NCBI GenBank assembly: GCA_964642855.1
Contig: CAZXSK010000064.1
Span: 1-22,335 of the forward strand
Direction: 5' to 3'
Length of the DNA stretch: 22,335 bases
Source: CAZXSK01 sp964642855
GTDB lineage: Bacteria > Planctomycetota > Phycisphaerae > SM23-33
The notes beneath the pieces are model-generated. The model was given only the letters and a program-made list of their open reading frames with translations. It was not told the origin of the DNA and ran no database searches. The translations under genes and the position numbers were made by a program. Of this stretch, positions 1 to 6,440 are shown one piece after another (positions within the stretch are counted from its first letter, which is position 1; each line of letters begins with the position of its first letter).

Positions 1-536
1 GTGTCCTTGACGAACTGCTCGGCCTGGTCGGGGTCGGTGAGGTGCTCCTGGGCTTCCTCTTCGCTGAGGCCCGCGCCGTGGCCGTCCTCGATGCCGCCCA
101 GCGCGCCGATTTCACCCTCGACACTCACGCCCTGGGCGTGGGCGAGGTCCACGACCTCCTTGGTGACCTTCACGTTGTAGTCGAAGCTCGAGGGCTGCTT
201 GCCGGTTTCGTCCAGCGAGCCGTCCATCATCACCGACGTGAACCCGTTGTCGATGGCGCTCTTGCAGGTCTCGGGGCTGTTGCCGTGGTCCTGGTGCATC
301 ACGATCGGAATCTTGGGGTTCAATTCCGAAGCCGCGAGCATCAGGTGCCGCAGGTAGTTGTCATTGGTGTACTGGCGGGCGCCGCGACTGGCCTGGACGA
401 TCACCGGCGAGTCGGTCTCCTGGGCGGCTTCCATGATCGCCTGGATCTGCTCCATGTTGTTGACGTTCAGCGCCGCAACGCCGTAGTCGTTCTCTGCCGC
501 GTGGTCCAGCAGCACTCGCATCGGAATAAGGGGCAT
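1..536 (-). CDS. fba: Class II fructose-bisphosphate aldolase, N-terminal part (3' end beyond window)
   Basis: Class II aldolases are zinc enzymes that reversibly cleave fructose 1,6-bisphosphate into dihydroxyacetone phosphate and glyceraldehyde 3-phosphate in cytoplasmic glycolysis and gluconeogenesis. The protein begins MPLIPMRVLLDHAAENDYGV and continues with ALNVNNMEQ, the classic N-terminus of the family. The segment PIVMHQDHGNS carries the zinc-ligand histidine and the neighbouring catalytic aspartate (QDHG). Further on are GFTSVMMDGS and GVSVEGEIGALGG, the latter with the conserved glutamate, all in the expected order. Only about 178 residues are inside the window. The ATG is at 536, with AAGGA at 544-548, seven bases upstream. 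A strong promoter lies at 629-656. The neighbouring nnrE reads the same way, but the separate promoter suggests independent transcription. The family call is secure; the C-terminus cannot be seen. Confidence 0.95.
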   Translation of the reverse strand, partial: MPLIPMRVLLDHAAENDYGVAALNVNNMEQIQAIMEAAQETDSPVIVQASRGARQYTNDNYLRHLMLAASELNPKIPIVMHQDHGNSPETCKSAIDNGFTSVMMDGSLDETGKQPSSFDYNVKVTKEVVDLAHAQGVSVEGEIGALGGIEDGHGAGLSEEEAQEHLTDPDQAEQFVKD

Positions 537-628
537 GACCTGTTCCTTTTTGATTCTCTGGGTGGTTCGTTTCGATCGCTATCAAGCGGTCGGGCGCGGT
601 ACCGCTCCGGCGCCCGCGGGAGCAGCAG

Positions 629-656
629 ATTATACGCACCCCGCCGCCCTTGCCAA
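629..656 (-). promoter_or_regulatory. Sigma70-type promoter of fba
   Basis: Read on the minus strand, a TTGGCA -35 element (651-656) is followed by a 16-base spacer and a perfect TATAAT -10 element (629-634). The predicted transcript starts near 622 and has a leader of about 85 bases. It lies between the nnrE stop and the fba start. This is a consensus match only. Confidence 0.7.
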
Positions 657-717
657 GGGGTTTCTGGCATTCGAGGGCATCGGCGACGGTCTGGGCAGAA
701 GTCCCGACGGCCATGGC

Positions 718-1398
718 TTACAGCACCCCCGCCATCTCGGCGACCGCTTCGGCCGGGATGCCGATGTCCGCGACGATCACCTCGCCGGTGTACTCGCTCG
801 CCCCGTCGGCATCGAACCCCTTCTTGCGTGCGACGAACGTCACCGTTCGCCTGGCCCGCACGGCCGGTCCTTCCGCCTGCCCGGTGTCGCAGTCCAGGCC
901 GGTGGGGATGTCGATGGCGATGACATCCGCGCCGGCGTCGTTGATCTGCTCGACGGCCGTGGCGAGATCCCCCCGCAGCGCCCCGCGGATACCCGTTCCG
1001 CCGACGGCGTCGACGATCAGGTCGAAATTCGCCAGCTCCGCCGAGAGCTCGTCGACGGTCTCCGTCGCGTCGCGAAGGTCGCAGCGCAGGTTCTTCGCAG
1101 CGGTGAGGTTCACGGCTGCGTCGCCGGAGAACTTCTCTTCCGGGGCGACCAGAAATGCAGTGAGTTGCCCCAGGCGCGCACGCCGGAGCTGTCGCAGCAC
1201 GACCAGCCCGTCGCCGCCGTTGTTGCCCGCCCCTGCGACAATGGCCACCCGCTTGCCCGAGGCATCGCCGAGGTGTTCCAGCACGGCCTGGGCTGCGTTT
1301 CGCCCGGCGTTTTCCATGAGCACCACGCCCGGGATTTCGAGCGTGTCAATCGCATGGGCGTCGATGCTGCGGACTTCGTCGCGGGAAAGGGCTCGCAT
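718..1398 (-). CDS. nnrE: NAD(P)H-hydrate epimerase (YjeF N-terminal domain, stand-alone)
   Basis: This cytoplasmic enzyme interconverts the R and S forms of hydrated NAD(P)H so that a dehydratase can repair the damaged cofactor. The 226-aa protein is a single YjeF_N domain. It has MENAGRNAA (28-36), the glycine-rich AGAGNNGGDGLV (55-66), DAVGGTGIRG (130-139) where many homologues have DALFGTG, and AIDIPTGLDCDTG (161-173). No C-terminal dehydratase (NnrD/carbohydrate-kinase-like) domain is fused, unlike the bifunctional enzymes, so a separate nnrD would be expected elsewhere. The start at 1398 (MRALSRDE) lies eight bases after the trxA stop, so the two are probably co-transcribed from the promoter at 1802-1830. 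A much longer open frame continues upstream, but it runs antisense through other genes and is not a real extension. Confidence 0.9.
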   Translation of the reverse strand: MRALSRDEVRSIDAHAIDTLEIPGVVLMENAGRNAAQAVLEHLGDASGKRVAIVAGAGNNGGDGLVVLRQLRRARLGQLTAFLVAPEEKFSGDAAVNLTAAKNLRCDLRDATETVDELSAELANFDLIVDAVGGTGIRGALRGDLATAVEQINDAGADVIAIDIPTGLDCDTGQAEGPAVRARRTVTFVARKKGFDADGASEYTGEVIVADIGIPAEAVAEMAGVL

Positions 1399-1406
1399 GG
1401 CGGCGA

Positions 1407-1739
1407 TCAGCCGAGCGCTTCGTCGATGGCCGCGGCCAGGTCGGCCTTCTGCTGCAGGCCGACGAATTTCTTGACCATCTCGCCGTCCTTGAACAGGATG
1501 ACGGTGGGGATGGCGCTGATGCCGAACTTCAGCGAGATGTCGCGGTTGTTGTCGGTATCGACCTTGCCGACCTTGATCTTCCCGGCGTAATCGTCGGCGA
1601 TTTCCTCGATGGTCGGAGCGAGCATCTTGCAGGGCATGCACCATTCCGCCCAGAAATCCACCAGCGCGGGCTTGTCGGCGCTGAGTACCTCTTCCTCGAA
1701 ATTCCCATCCGTCAGTTCCAGCACATTGTCCGATGCCAT
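1407..1739 (-). CDS. trxA: Thioredoxin with a CMPC active site
   Basis: This is a small cytoplasmic thiol-disulfide oxidoreductase that reduces protein disulfides using electrons from thioredoxin reductase. At 110 aa it has the normal length of classical thioredoxin. Visible motifs are LVDFWAEWCMPCKMLAP, with the active site W33-C34-M35-P36-C37, then GKVDTDNN, and GISAIPTVILF with the cis-proline at P78. The usual CGPC is replaced by CMPC, a change next to the nucleophilic cysteine that may alter redox potential or partner choice. The ATG at 1739 has a strong AAGGAGC ribosome-binding site at 1747-1753. A consensus-like promoter lies about 60 bases upstream. It is the first gene of a two-gene unit with nnrE, which would group redox and cofactor maintenance. 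Confidence 0.95.
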   Translation of the reverse strand: MASDNVLELTDGNFEEEVLSADKPALVDFWAEWCMPCKMLAPTIEEIADDYAGKIKVGKVDTDNNRDISLKFGISAIPTVILFKDGEMVKKFVGLQQKADLAAAIDEALG

Positions 1740-1801
1740 GCCAAGGGCTCCTTGCTAGCGATGTTCTCCAGCCGCCGAGCGACCGGCCGATCTTCTGGAG
1801 T

Positions 1802-1830
1802 ATGCTAGGCCCCTGCCCCCACATTGTCAA
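1802..1830 (-). promoter_or_regulatory. Sigma70-type promoter of trxA-nnrE
   Basis: On the minus strand a perfect TTGACA -35 (1825-1830) is followed by a 17-base spacer and a TAGCAT -10 (1802-1807). Transcription would start near 1795, giving a leader of about 55 bases to the trxA ATG at 1739. Confidence 0.75.
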
Positions 1831-1920
1831 CCGGAGGCCTCGGAAGCACTTCCGCCGACTGGCGGGGCGCCCGATTGTATCGTATGTTCTTCTATGGCGT
1901 AACGTTTCACGAGTCCTGAC

Positions 1921-1981
1921 CGACCGGCCAGCCGCACGCGACAAGGCCCGAGGGATACGGGCTGCGGCCTGTCTCCGGTCG
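1921..1981 (+). promoter_or_regulatory. Candidate structured RNA leader (three nested helices)
   Basis: Three nested perfect helices can be drawn. The outer is CGACCGG (1921-1927) with CCGGTCG (1975-1981). The middle is GCCGCA (1931-1936) with TGCGGC (1963-1968), extendable by two pairs across a bulged C. The inner is GCCCG (1946-1950) with CGGGC (1958-1962), closing a 7-base loop. The inner and middle helices abut on the 3' side, and a 9-base strand (1937-1945) is unpaired on the 5' side. The element ends about 40 bases before the small gene at 2023. It matches no riboswitch class I can recall, and in GC-rich DNA such pairing can arise by chance. I see no convincing promoter upstream. Confidence 0.35.
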
Positions 1982-1990
1982 ACCAGAGGG

Positions 1991-2016
1991 CCTTCGCTGA
2001 ACACGGTGAAGGGAGG
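1991..2016 (+). promoter_or_regulatory. Ribosome-binding site of the small gene, overlapped by a small hairpin
   Basis: GGGAGG (2011-2016) lies six bases before the ATG at 2023 and is an unusually good Shine-Dalgarno sequence for this window. CCTTC (1991-1995) can pair with GAAGG (2008-2012), which would partly mask it. The site decides the start of the small gene. Confidence 0.5.
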
Positions 2017-2022
2017 TGCTTC

Positions 2023-2229
2023 ATGGCAAGCGTCACGCCGACGACGTTCTCCGCCTTCGTCTCTCCGCTGGAGGGCAAGAGTTCCGCCTTGCGGGCCATG
2101 GATCAATGGAACGCCAAACTCAAGGCCAGCAATCTCAAACCGGTCCAGGCAGCCATCCTCGAGCCCCGTTCGGGCGCCCCGGTCAAGACCGTCAAACCCC
2201 CCGGCTGCACCATCGACGTCTGGGCCTGA
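2023..2229 (+). CDS. Orphan small protein, 68 aa
   Basis: I do not recognise this protein. It begins MASVTPTTFSAFVSPLEGKS and ends in a proline/glycine-rich tail, VKTVKPPGCTIDVWA. It has one cysteine (in PPGC), no signal peptide and no membrane segment. The middle, ALRAMDQWNAKLKASNLKPVQ, could form an amphipathic helix. Support for a real gene comes from the strong GGGAGG site six bases upstream, a clean ATG and the leader-like structured segment before it. No homologue is known to me, so a chance open frame remains possible. It sits alone between the divergent trxA promoter and the glycosyltransferase gene on the same strand. Confidence 0.5.
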   Translation: MASVTPTTFSAFVSPLEGKSSALRAMDQWNAKLKASNLKPVQAAILEPRSGAPVKTVKPPGCTIDVWA

Positions 2230-2278
2230 CGGGAAGGTTCTGCCCCCGCGGCAGGCAAGCTGTTGTCCGGGCTTGCAC

Positions 2279-2306
2279 TTGCAGCCCGTGCGGATTCGGC
2301 TAGAAT
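2279..2306 (+). promoter_or_regulatory. Possible promoter of the glycosyltransferase gene
   Basis: A TAGAAT -10 (2301-2306, five of six consensus bases) is preceded at 16 bases by a poor TTGCAG -35 (2279-2284). It would start transcription near 2313, which fits either candidate start codon of the following gene (2335 or 2446). Confidence 0.35.
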
Positions 2307-2445
2307 TGCTCTCGCCCCCGGTCCGGCGCGGGTCATGGAATCCGCCGCGTCTTCCGATAGGGGTAACAGCCCGTCCGTGCCGGCGGGCCGGGCCGGAGCC
2401 GTTCGCCTGCCCGCAAAGTCGCCGCCAGAACCCAACCAGGGCCAC

Positions 2446-3399
2446 ATGGAAACCGAAGCCCCGCACGTATCCGTCGTGATCCCCTGCTTCAACGAGCAGG
2501 ACTGCCTGCGGGAACTCCACGCGCGCGTCGCAGCCGCCTGCGAAGACGTCGTCAACTCGAACTCGCGTGAGCTGGTCTTCGTCGATGACGGAAGCACCGA
2601 CGATACATGGAACATTCTCCAGGAGCTCTCCGCCGAAGACCCGACGATCGTCGCGGTCAAGCTCTCCCGCAATCACGGCCACCAGTTGGCGCTCACCGCC
2701 GGGCTGAGCATCTGCACCGGCCGGCGTGTGCTGATTCTCGATGCCGACCTGCAGGACCCGCCCGAAGCGCTGGGCCCGATGATGAAGATCATGGACGACG
2801 GCGCCGACGTCGTTTACGGACAGCGCCGCAAGCGCGAGGGCGAGAGCGCCTTCAAGCTCGCGACGGCTTCGCTGTTCTACCGGTTCATCAACCGCCTGTC
2901 GGACCACCAGATTCCGCCCGACACGGGCGACTTCCGCCTCATCAGCCGCCGCGCCCTGGACGTGCTCAACGCCATGCCCGAACGCCATCGATTCGTGCGC
3001 GGCATGGTCAGCTGGATCGGCTTCCGCCAGGAGCCCTACCTCTACGACCGCCAGCGTCGCTTCGCGGGCAAAACCAAGTACCCGCTGCGGAAGATGCTCG
3101 CCCTGGCGACCGACGCAATCACCAGCTTCTCGACCAAGCCCCTCCGACTGGCCGGCTTCATGGGACTGCTGACCGCCCTGCTGGGCGTCGCCCTGCTGCT
3201 GTACGTCCTGGGCTCCTGGATCCTCGGGCTTACCGTCAGCGGCTGGGCCAGCATCCTCGCAGCGGTCGCCATTCTCTCGAGCATCCAACTGTTCATCCTC
3301 GGGCTGATGGGTACCTACCTCGGCCGCATGTACGAGCAGACCAAAGGCCGCCCGCTGTTCATCATCGAGCGCATCGAGCGGTCCGAAGACCGTTCCTGA
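2446..3399 (+). CDS. GtrB/DPM1-like membrane glycosyltransferase (GT2)
   Basis: This family transfers a sugar from a nucleotide donor to a polyprenyl phosphate at the inner membrane, supplying lipid-linked sugar for cell-envelope glycans or glycosylation. The 317-aa protein starts VSVVIPCFNEQ and has VFVDDGSTDDTW (44-55), the metal-binding LDADLQDPP (98-106, DxD), DTGDFRLISRRAL (159-171) and HRFVRGMVSWIGF (181-193). Two C-terminal membrane spans lie near 235-261 and 265-293, as in GtrB (bactoprenol glucosyltransferase). I chose the ATG at 2446 because the family begins just before VSVVIP; AGGG lies five bases upstream. An in-frame ATG at 2335 would add 37 low-complexity residues. No flippase or GtrC-like gene is adjacent, so the donor sugar and acceptor are unknown. 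Confidence 0.88.
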   Translation: METEAPHVSVVIPCFNEQDCLRELHARVAAACEDVVNSNSRELVFVDDGSTDDTWNILQELSAEDPTIVAVKLSRNHGHQLALTAGLSICTGRRVLILDADLQDPPEALGPMMKIMDDGADVVYGQRRKREGESAFKLATASLFYRFINRLSDHQIPPDTGDFRLISRRALDVLNAMPERHRFVRGMVSWIGFRQEPYLYDRQRRFAGKTKYPLRKMLALATDAITSFSTKPLRLAGFMGLLTALLGVALLLYVLGSWILGLTVSGWASILAAVAILSSIQLFILGLMGTYLGRMYEQTKGRPLFIIERIERSEDRS

Positions 3400-4138
3400 C
3401 CGCCCTTGCCCCTCGCCCGGCTGGTTCCGTTTTCCGGGCCCGTTTTGCCTCGCCGATTGCCAACTCCCGGCCCGGCCATGCGTTGCGTACATATGCACTT
3501 GGCGCGATATGTTCAGGGCTGGCAAGCGTCGGCCACGGCCGGCCATGGCGGGCCGTGGCGGTACACAGCCGGCAAGAACCGGCAAGGGCCGGCAAGAACG
3601 GTACAGCCGCGTGCAGCTTTGTCCGGATCCCCGACGACGACCGCCCATCGACCGGGTCGGTGGGCTTTGGGCGACTTTCGCTTCTGTCTGTCGTTCGTGG
3701 ATCTGCATGACTGGACCGCGTATTCCCCGGATGTCTGTTTTCGCTGAAAGGCACCATCCGCGCCTTGCCTGGTTGTCGTGCAAAGCACCAAGCCGGACGC
3801 TCTCCACCCTCTCCCCTCGCGCCCCGGAAATGTCGAAGCGAAATGTTCCGCAAACCGCGATCGATTCCCGGCAACGCGCTGGCTGTCCCGGGAATTACAG
3901 AAATCCGATTTCTGCCCGACGGTTGGGAATTCCCCCGAGCCGCCGGCGCGCGCCAACGGCTCCGGAAGAACCCCTGGCCGCGGATCAGGCCAGAGCAGGC
4001 AGTACCCCATGGACCCAGGCCATCCAGCATGGGCATCCCCAAGCAGACGACAGACCTGCCTGGCTTTAAGCCCCCCGCGCGGGCGATTTCCCCGGTTTTC
4101 CTGTGGAGCCATTCGCCCTGGATCGTGTTAATAGACCC
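3400..4138. other. Gene-free stretch rich in inverted and tandem repeats
   Basis: I see no credible gene here; the open frames have arginine/proline/alanine-rich translations without domains. The stretch contains several symmetric elements. An inverted repeat pairs CCACGGCC (3533-3540) with GGCCGTGG (3551-3558). A 3 x 10 bp tandem repeat occupies 3569-3598. ATTCCCGG (3864-3871) pairs with CCGGGAAT (3888-3895). CAGAAATC and GATTTCTG flank a single C (3898-3914). A GGGAATTCCC palindrome lies at 3925-3934. The stretch holds the downstream region of the glycosyltransferase gene and the upstream region of the beta-helix gene. Confidence 0.5.
3569..3598 (+). repeat. Tandem repeat, 3 x 10 bp (CCGGCAAGRR)
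   Basis: The units are CCGGCAAGAA (3569-3578), CCGGCAAGGG (3579-3588) and CCGGCAAGAA (3589-3598). The array is flanked by CGGTACA on both sides (3559-3565 and 3599-3605), exactly 40 bases apart, or four repeat units. Confidence 0.75.
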
Positions 4139-4183
4139 ATGTCCGAAACGAAGTGCTTTGCCCTACCCCCCCGTTCGCGGGCG

Positions 4184-6199
4184 ATGCGAACCCATCTGCT
4201 TCGCCTGTCTGCTCTTGCGCTGTTACTTGCCCCGGCTTTGCTGGCCTGCTCCTGCGGGCCCGGCGGGTCCCTGGCCGGTCGCCCGCCAGGCCGGCGGTCG
4301 CCGATTGTCTCATCGCACATGAGCTATGAACTGCACCTGCCCGGCGCCCTGCCGTTCCTGCGGGAAGGCCGGCGGGATCTCACACTTCGATTGATCCGGC
4401 CGGGGGCTCCGTGGCATTCGCCCGAACTCTGGGGACAGGCGATCCGCCGGGGCAACGGGCCCATGCACGTCGACGCCGGCGGGCTGGTCTTCTCCGAAGA
4501 CGGACGGGTGGCCGGCTCATTGGAATTCCACATCCGTTGGCGGCGCGTGGTCATCGAACTGGACGGCCGGCATGAGGCCGGCAAGACAACCGGGCTGCGG
4601 GTACGCGGCATGGCGAGGTGCACCGTGTACCGTCGCGACTCGTCAAAAGAGCATACGATTGCCCTCACCGGCCGGGTCCGGCCTGCGACTCTCAGCGAAG
4701 TCAGCGGCCTGACCGGCAACGATGCGAACTGGCCTGACTGGCCGGCGAAACTCCACTGGGACCGGGTGATCGACATCACCACCGTCGCGGGGGACAATTG
4801 GAACGAGAAGATCGAGACCGCCCAGGACCGCCTGGCCGGTAGCGGCGGGGTGATCTGGTTCCCGCCGGGCGAGTACCGGCTGGTCGAGACGGTCCGGCTT
4901 CGCAGCGGGGTCATTCTGCGCGGCAGCAACCCGGGCGGGTCAGGCGACCCGCGGGATCCGCGTTACGACCTGCCGTCGCGGTTGATCTTCCCCAGGTACC
5001 AGCCGACCTTCCGCGACGACGGAACGCCCGTGAGCAGCGCGTTCAAGGGCATCGAACTGGCCGATCCCAACGGCGGCCGGGATGTGGGCGTGGTGAACCT
5101 GGACCTCCGCAATGGGCACATCCACCTGGGCCGGTGGCAGGGCTTCGCCCGGCGGTTCGCCGAGGACACCGCCAGCCGCCGGCTGCTGGTGTGCGGCAAT
5201 CTACTTCGCAACGCCGCGACGATCGATCCGGAGATTCCGCGCCCGTGGCAGCACCCATGGCAGCGATGGACGAACCGTCACAGGGCTGCGATCCACTGCT
5301 ACGCCCAGGGCGACGTGCTGATCTCGGGCAACCGCATTCCCGCAAGTGGCGAGGGGAACTTCGTGATGGAGGGCTTTCGGCTGTACAAGGACAAGCCCGC
5401 CACCCACGAGCAACCCCGGACCCGAGAGGTCACGACCATCGACGTGCCGTTTGATTACGACAACCGGCCTGGGATCATGGTCAACCCCGACCCGCTGGCC
5501 GAGGGCCTGGCGGTCTGGAAGGCGCGGGATCACTCGATCGATCCCCCGTCGTGGGGACTGGCCAGGGGCATCGTGATCCGGGGCAACTACGTGTTCTGCA
5601 CCGGGTGCGTGGCGATCAAGACCAGCGGCGACGGCACGTTCGTGGGATACAACGTGATCCGCTATCGGCCCGGGGTGATCCGCCCGACGTACACCGGCCT
5701 GACGCTGAGCAACTTCACGAACAACAACCGTGCCGTCGAGATGAAAGGCTGGCGGTGGACGGTGCAGGGCAACGATTACGAGGTGTACAGCAACTACGGG
5801 CCGACCGGAACGAAGTACAACGACGGCGAGGGGATCATGCACGAGGCGTGGGAGAACGTCGGCGTGCGGGATTCCCGGATCATCGGCAACCGTGGCAACG
5901 CGTACATCTGCCTGTGGCGGGTGCCCGTGCGCGGGCTGGAGATTCGCGACAACCACATCCGCACCGGCGGCGGACAGCCTGCGATTACGGTGCTGGGCCA
6001 GACCAACCGCGACGTCGACCTGCCCGTCGAGCGGGTGAAGATCACGGGCAACGTCACGGAGGGGGCGGGCATCAAGCTGACGGGCGACCCCGGCCGGGCG
6101 GGGGGCAACGAAATCCGCGACAACCGCTGCGCGAGCCCGGGTTGCGGGACCATCCGCAACGGCGCCGGAGCGACCGTCGGCGACAACGAAGGATACTGA
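4184..6199 (+). CDS. Secreted parallel beta-helix lipoprotein (pectate-lyase-like fold)
   Basis: This is a predicted surface lipoprotein of 671 aa. The signal MRTHLLRLSALALLLAP is followed by the lipobox LLAC (C22). A domain I cannot name follows, then a segment typical of the pectate-lyase-3/GH55-like superfamily: NWNEKIETAQDRLAGSGGVI, WFPPGEYRLVETVRLRSGVILRG. The remainder shows spaced turns of a right-handed beta-helix (for example GNRIP, GNYVFCTG, GNRGNAY, RDNHIR, GNVTEGAG, RDNRCASPGC). Such folds bind or cleave polysaccharides, but no catalytic motif can be assigned by eye, so the substrate and even enzymatic activity are unknown. The open frame extends to a GTG at 4103 and an ATG at 4139. 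I chose 4184 because it gives a textbook lipoprotein signal, though no clear Shine-Dalgarno sequence precedes it. A 6-bp GC hairpin follows the stop at 6201-6218. Confidence 0.8.
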   Translation: MRTHLLRLSALALLLAPALLACSCGPGGSLAGRPPGRRSPIVSSHMSYELHLPGALPFLREGRRDLTLRLIRPGAPWHSPELWGQAIRRGNGPMHVDAGGLVFSEDGRVAGSLEFHIRWRRVVIELDGRHEAGKTTGLRVRGMARCTVYRRDSSKEHTIALTGRVRPATLSEVSGLTGNDANWPDWPAKLHWDRVIDITTVAGDNWNEKIETAQDRLAGSGGVIWFPPGEYRLVETVRLRSGVILRGSNPGGSGDPRDPRYDLPSRLIFPRYQPTFRDDGTPVSSAFKGIELADPNGGRDVGVVNLDLRNGHIHLGRWQGFARRFAEDTASRRLLVCGNLLRNAATIDPEIPRPWQHPWQRWTNRHRAAIHCYAQGDVLISGNRIPASGEGNFVMEGFRLYKDKPATHEQPRTREVTTIDVPFDYDNRPGIMVNPDPLAEGLAVWKARDHSIDPPSWGLARGIVIRGNYVFCTGCVAIKTSGDGTFVGYNVIRYRPGVIRPTYTGLTLSNFTNNNRAVEMKGWRWTVQGNDYEVYSNYGPTGTKYNDGEGIMHEAWENVGVRDSRIIGNRGNAYICLWRVPVRGLEIRDNHIRTGGGQPAITVLGQTNRDVDLPVERVKITGNVTEGAGIKLTGDPGRAGGNEIRDNRCASPGCGTIRNGAGATVGDNEGY

Positions 6200-6200
6200 T

Positions 6201-6218
6201 CGCCGGGAGCGACCGGCG
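6201..6218 (+). terminator. Weak terminator-like hairpin after the beta-helix gene
   Basis: CGCCGG (6201-6206) pairs with CCGGCG (6213-6218) around a 6-base loop, two bases after the stop codon. There is no T-run, so an intrinsic terminator is only a possibility. A second short palindrome, CGACGC-A-GCGTCG, follows at 6244-6256. Confidence 0.3.
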
Positions 6219-6322
6219 GGTATTCCTGGCCGGCCATACCAGCCGACGCAGCGTCGCGCATTGCGGGCGCAACTCATGGGAAGGGGCGCGTCTCCCTCCC
6301 GGCTGAGGACCCTCCTGCGGAC

Positions 6323-6396
6323 TACCCCGGACAGGACTCGAACCTGTGGCCTTCGGTTTAGGAAACCGATGCTCTATCCTGCTGAGCTACCGGGGC
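6323..6396 (-). tRNA. tRNA-Arg (anticodon CCT)
   Basis: The 74-base sequence folds as a complete cloverleaf. The acceptor GCCCCGG pairs with CCGGGGT (G-T at the terminal pair). The D-arm is GCTC/GAGC and the anticodon stem is TCGGT/ACCGA. The anticodon loop TTCCTAA gives CCT, which reads AGG. The T-arm is ACAGG-TTCGAGT-CCTGT, and the discriminator is A. The 3' CCA is not encoded. It is a single tRNA between two unrelated genes, with its own promoter at 6412-6440. Confidence 0.95.
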
Positions 6397-6411
6397 GTTG
6401 CGACATGGGGA

Positions 6412-6440
6412 AATGTACCCGCCATGGGCCTTTCGGTCAA
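6412..6440 (-). promoter_or_regulatory. Promoter of tRNA-Arg
   Basis: On the minus strand TTGACC (6435-6440), a 17-base spacer and TACATT (6412-6417) lie just upstream of the tRNA 5' end at 6396. The -35 element contains the TGA stop codon (6437-6439) of the upstream hydrolase gene. It also lies inside a perfect 8-bp hairpin (6425-6432 with 6439-6446). Confidence 0.6.

Noticed and set aside
2335..2446. Longer N-terminus for the glycosyltransferase starting at the ATG at 2335
   Set aside because: The added 37 residues are low complexity and outside the family's usual start. Not excluded, but less likely than 2446.
3533..3605. CRISPR array or insertion-sequence end
   Set aside because: The repeats are 10 bp, contiguous and without spacers. 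There is no cas gene, transposase or matching terminal repeat nearby.
1399..3807. Very long minus-strand open frame running upstream from nnrE (over 1000 codons in total)
   Set aside because: It crosses trxA out of frame and runs antisense to the glycosyltransferase. Only its last 226 codons are the real nnrE; the rest is low-complexity Arg/Gly/Ala translation.
3406..4112. Several overlapping open frames in the stretch before the beta-helix gene
   Set aside because: All give Arg/Pro-rich sequence with no good ribosome-binding site or domain; chance frames in a repeat-rich region.
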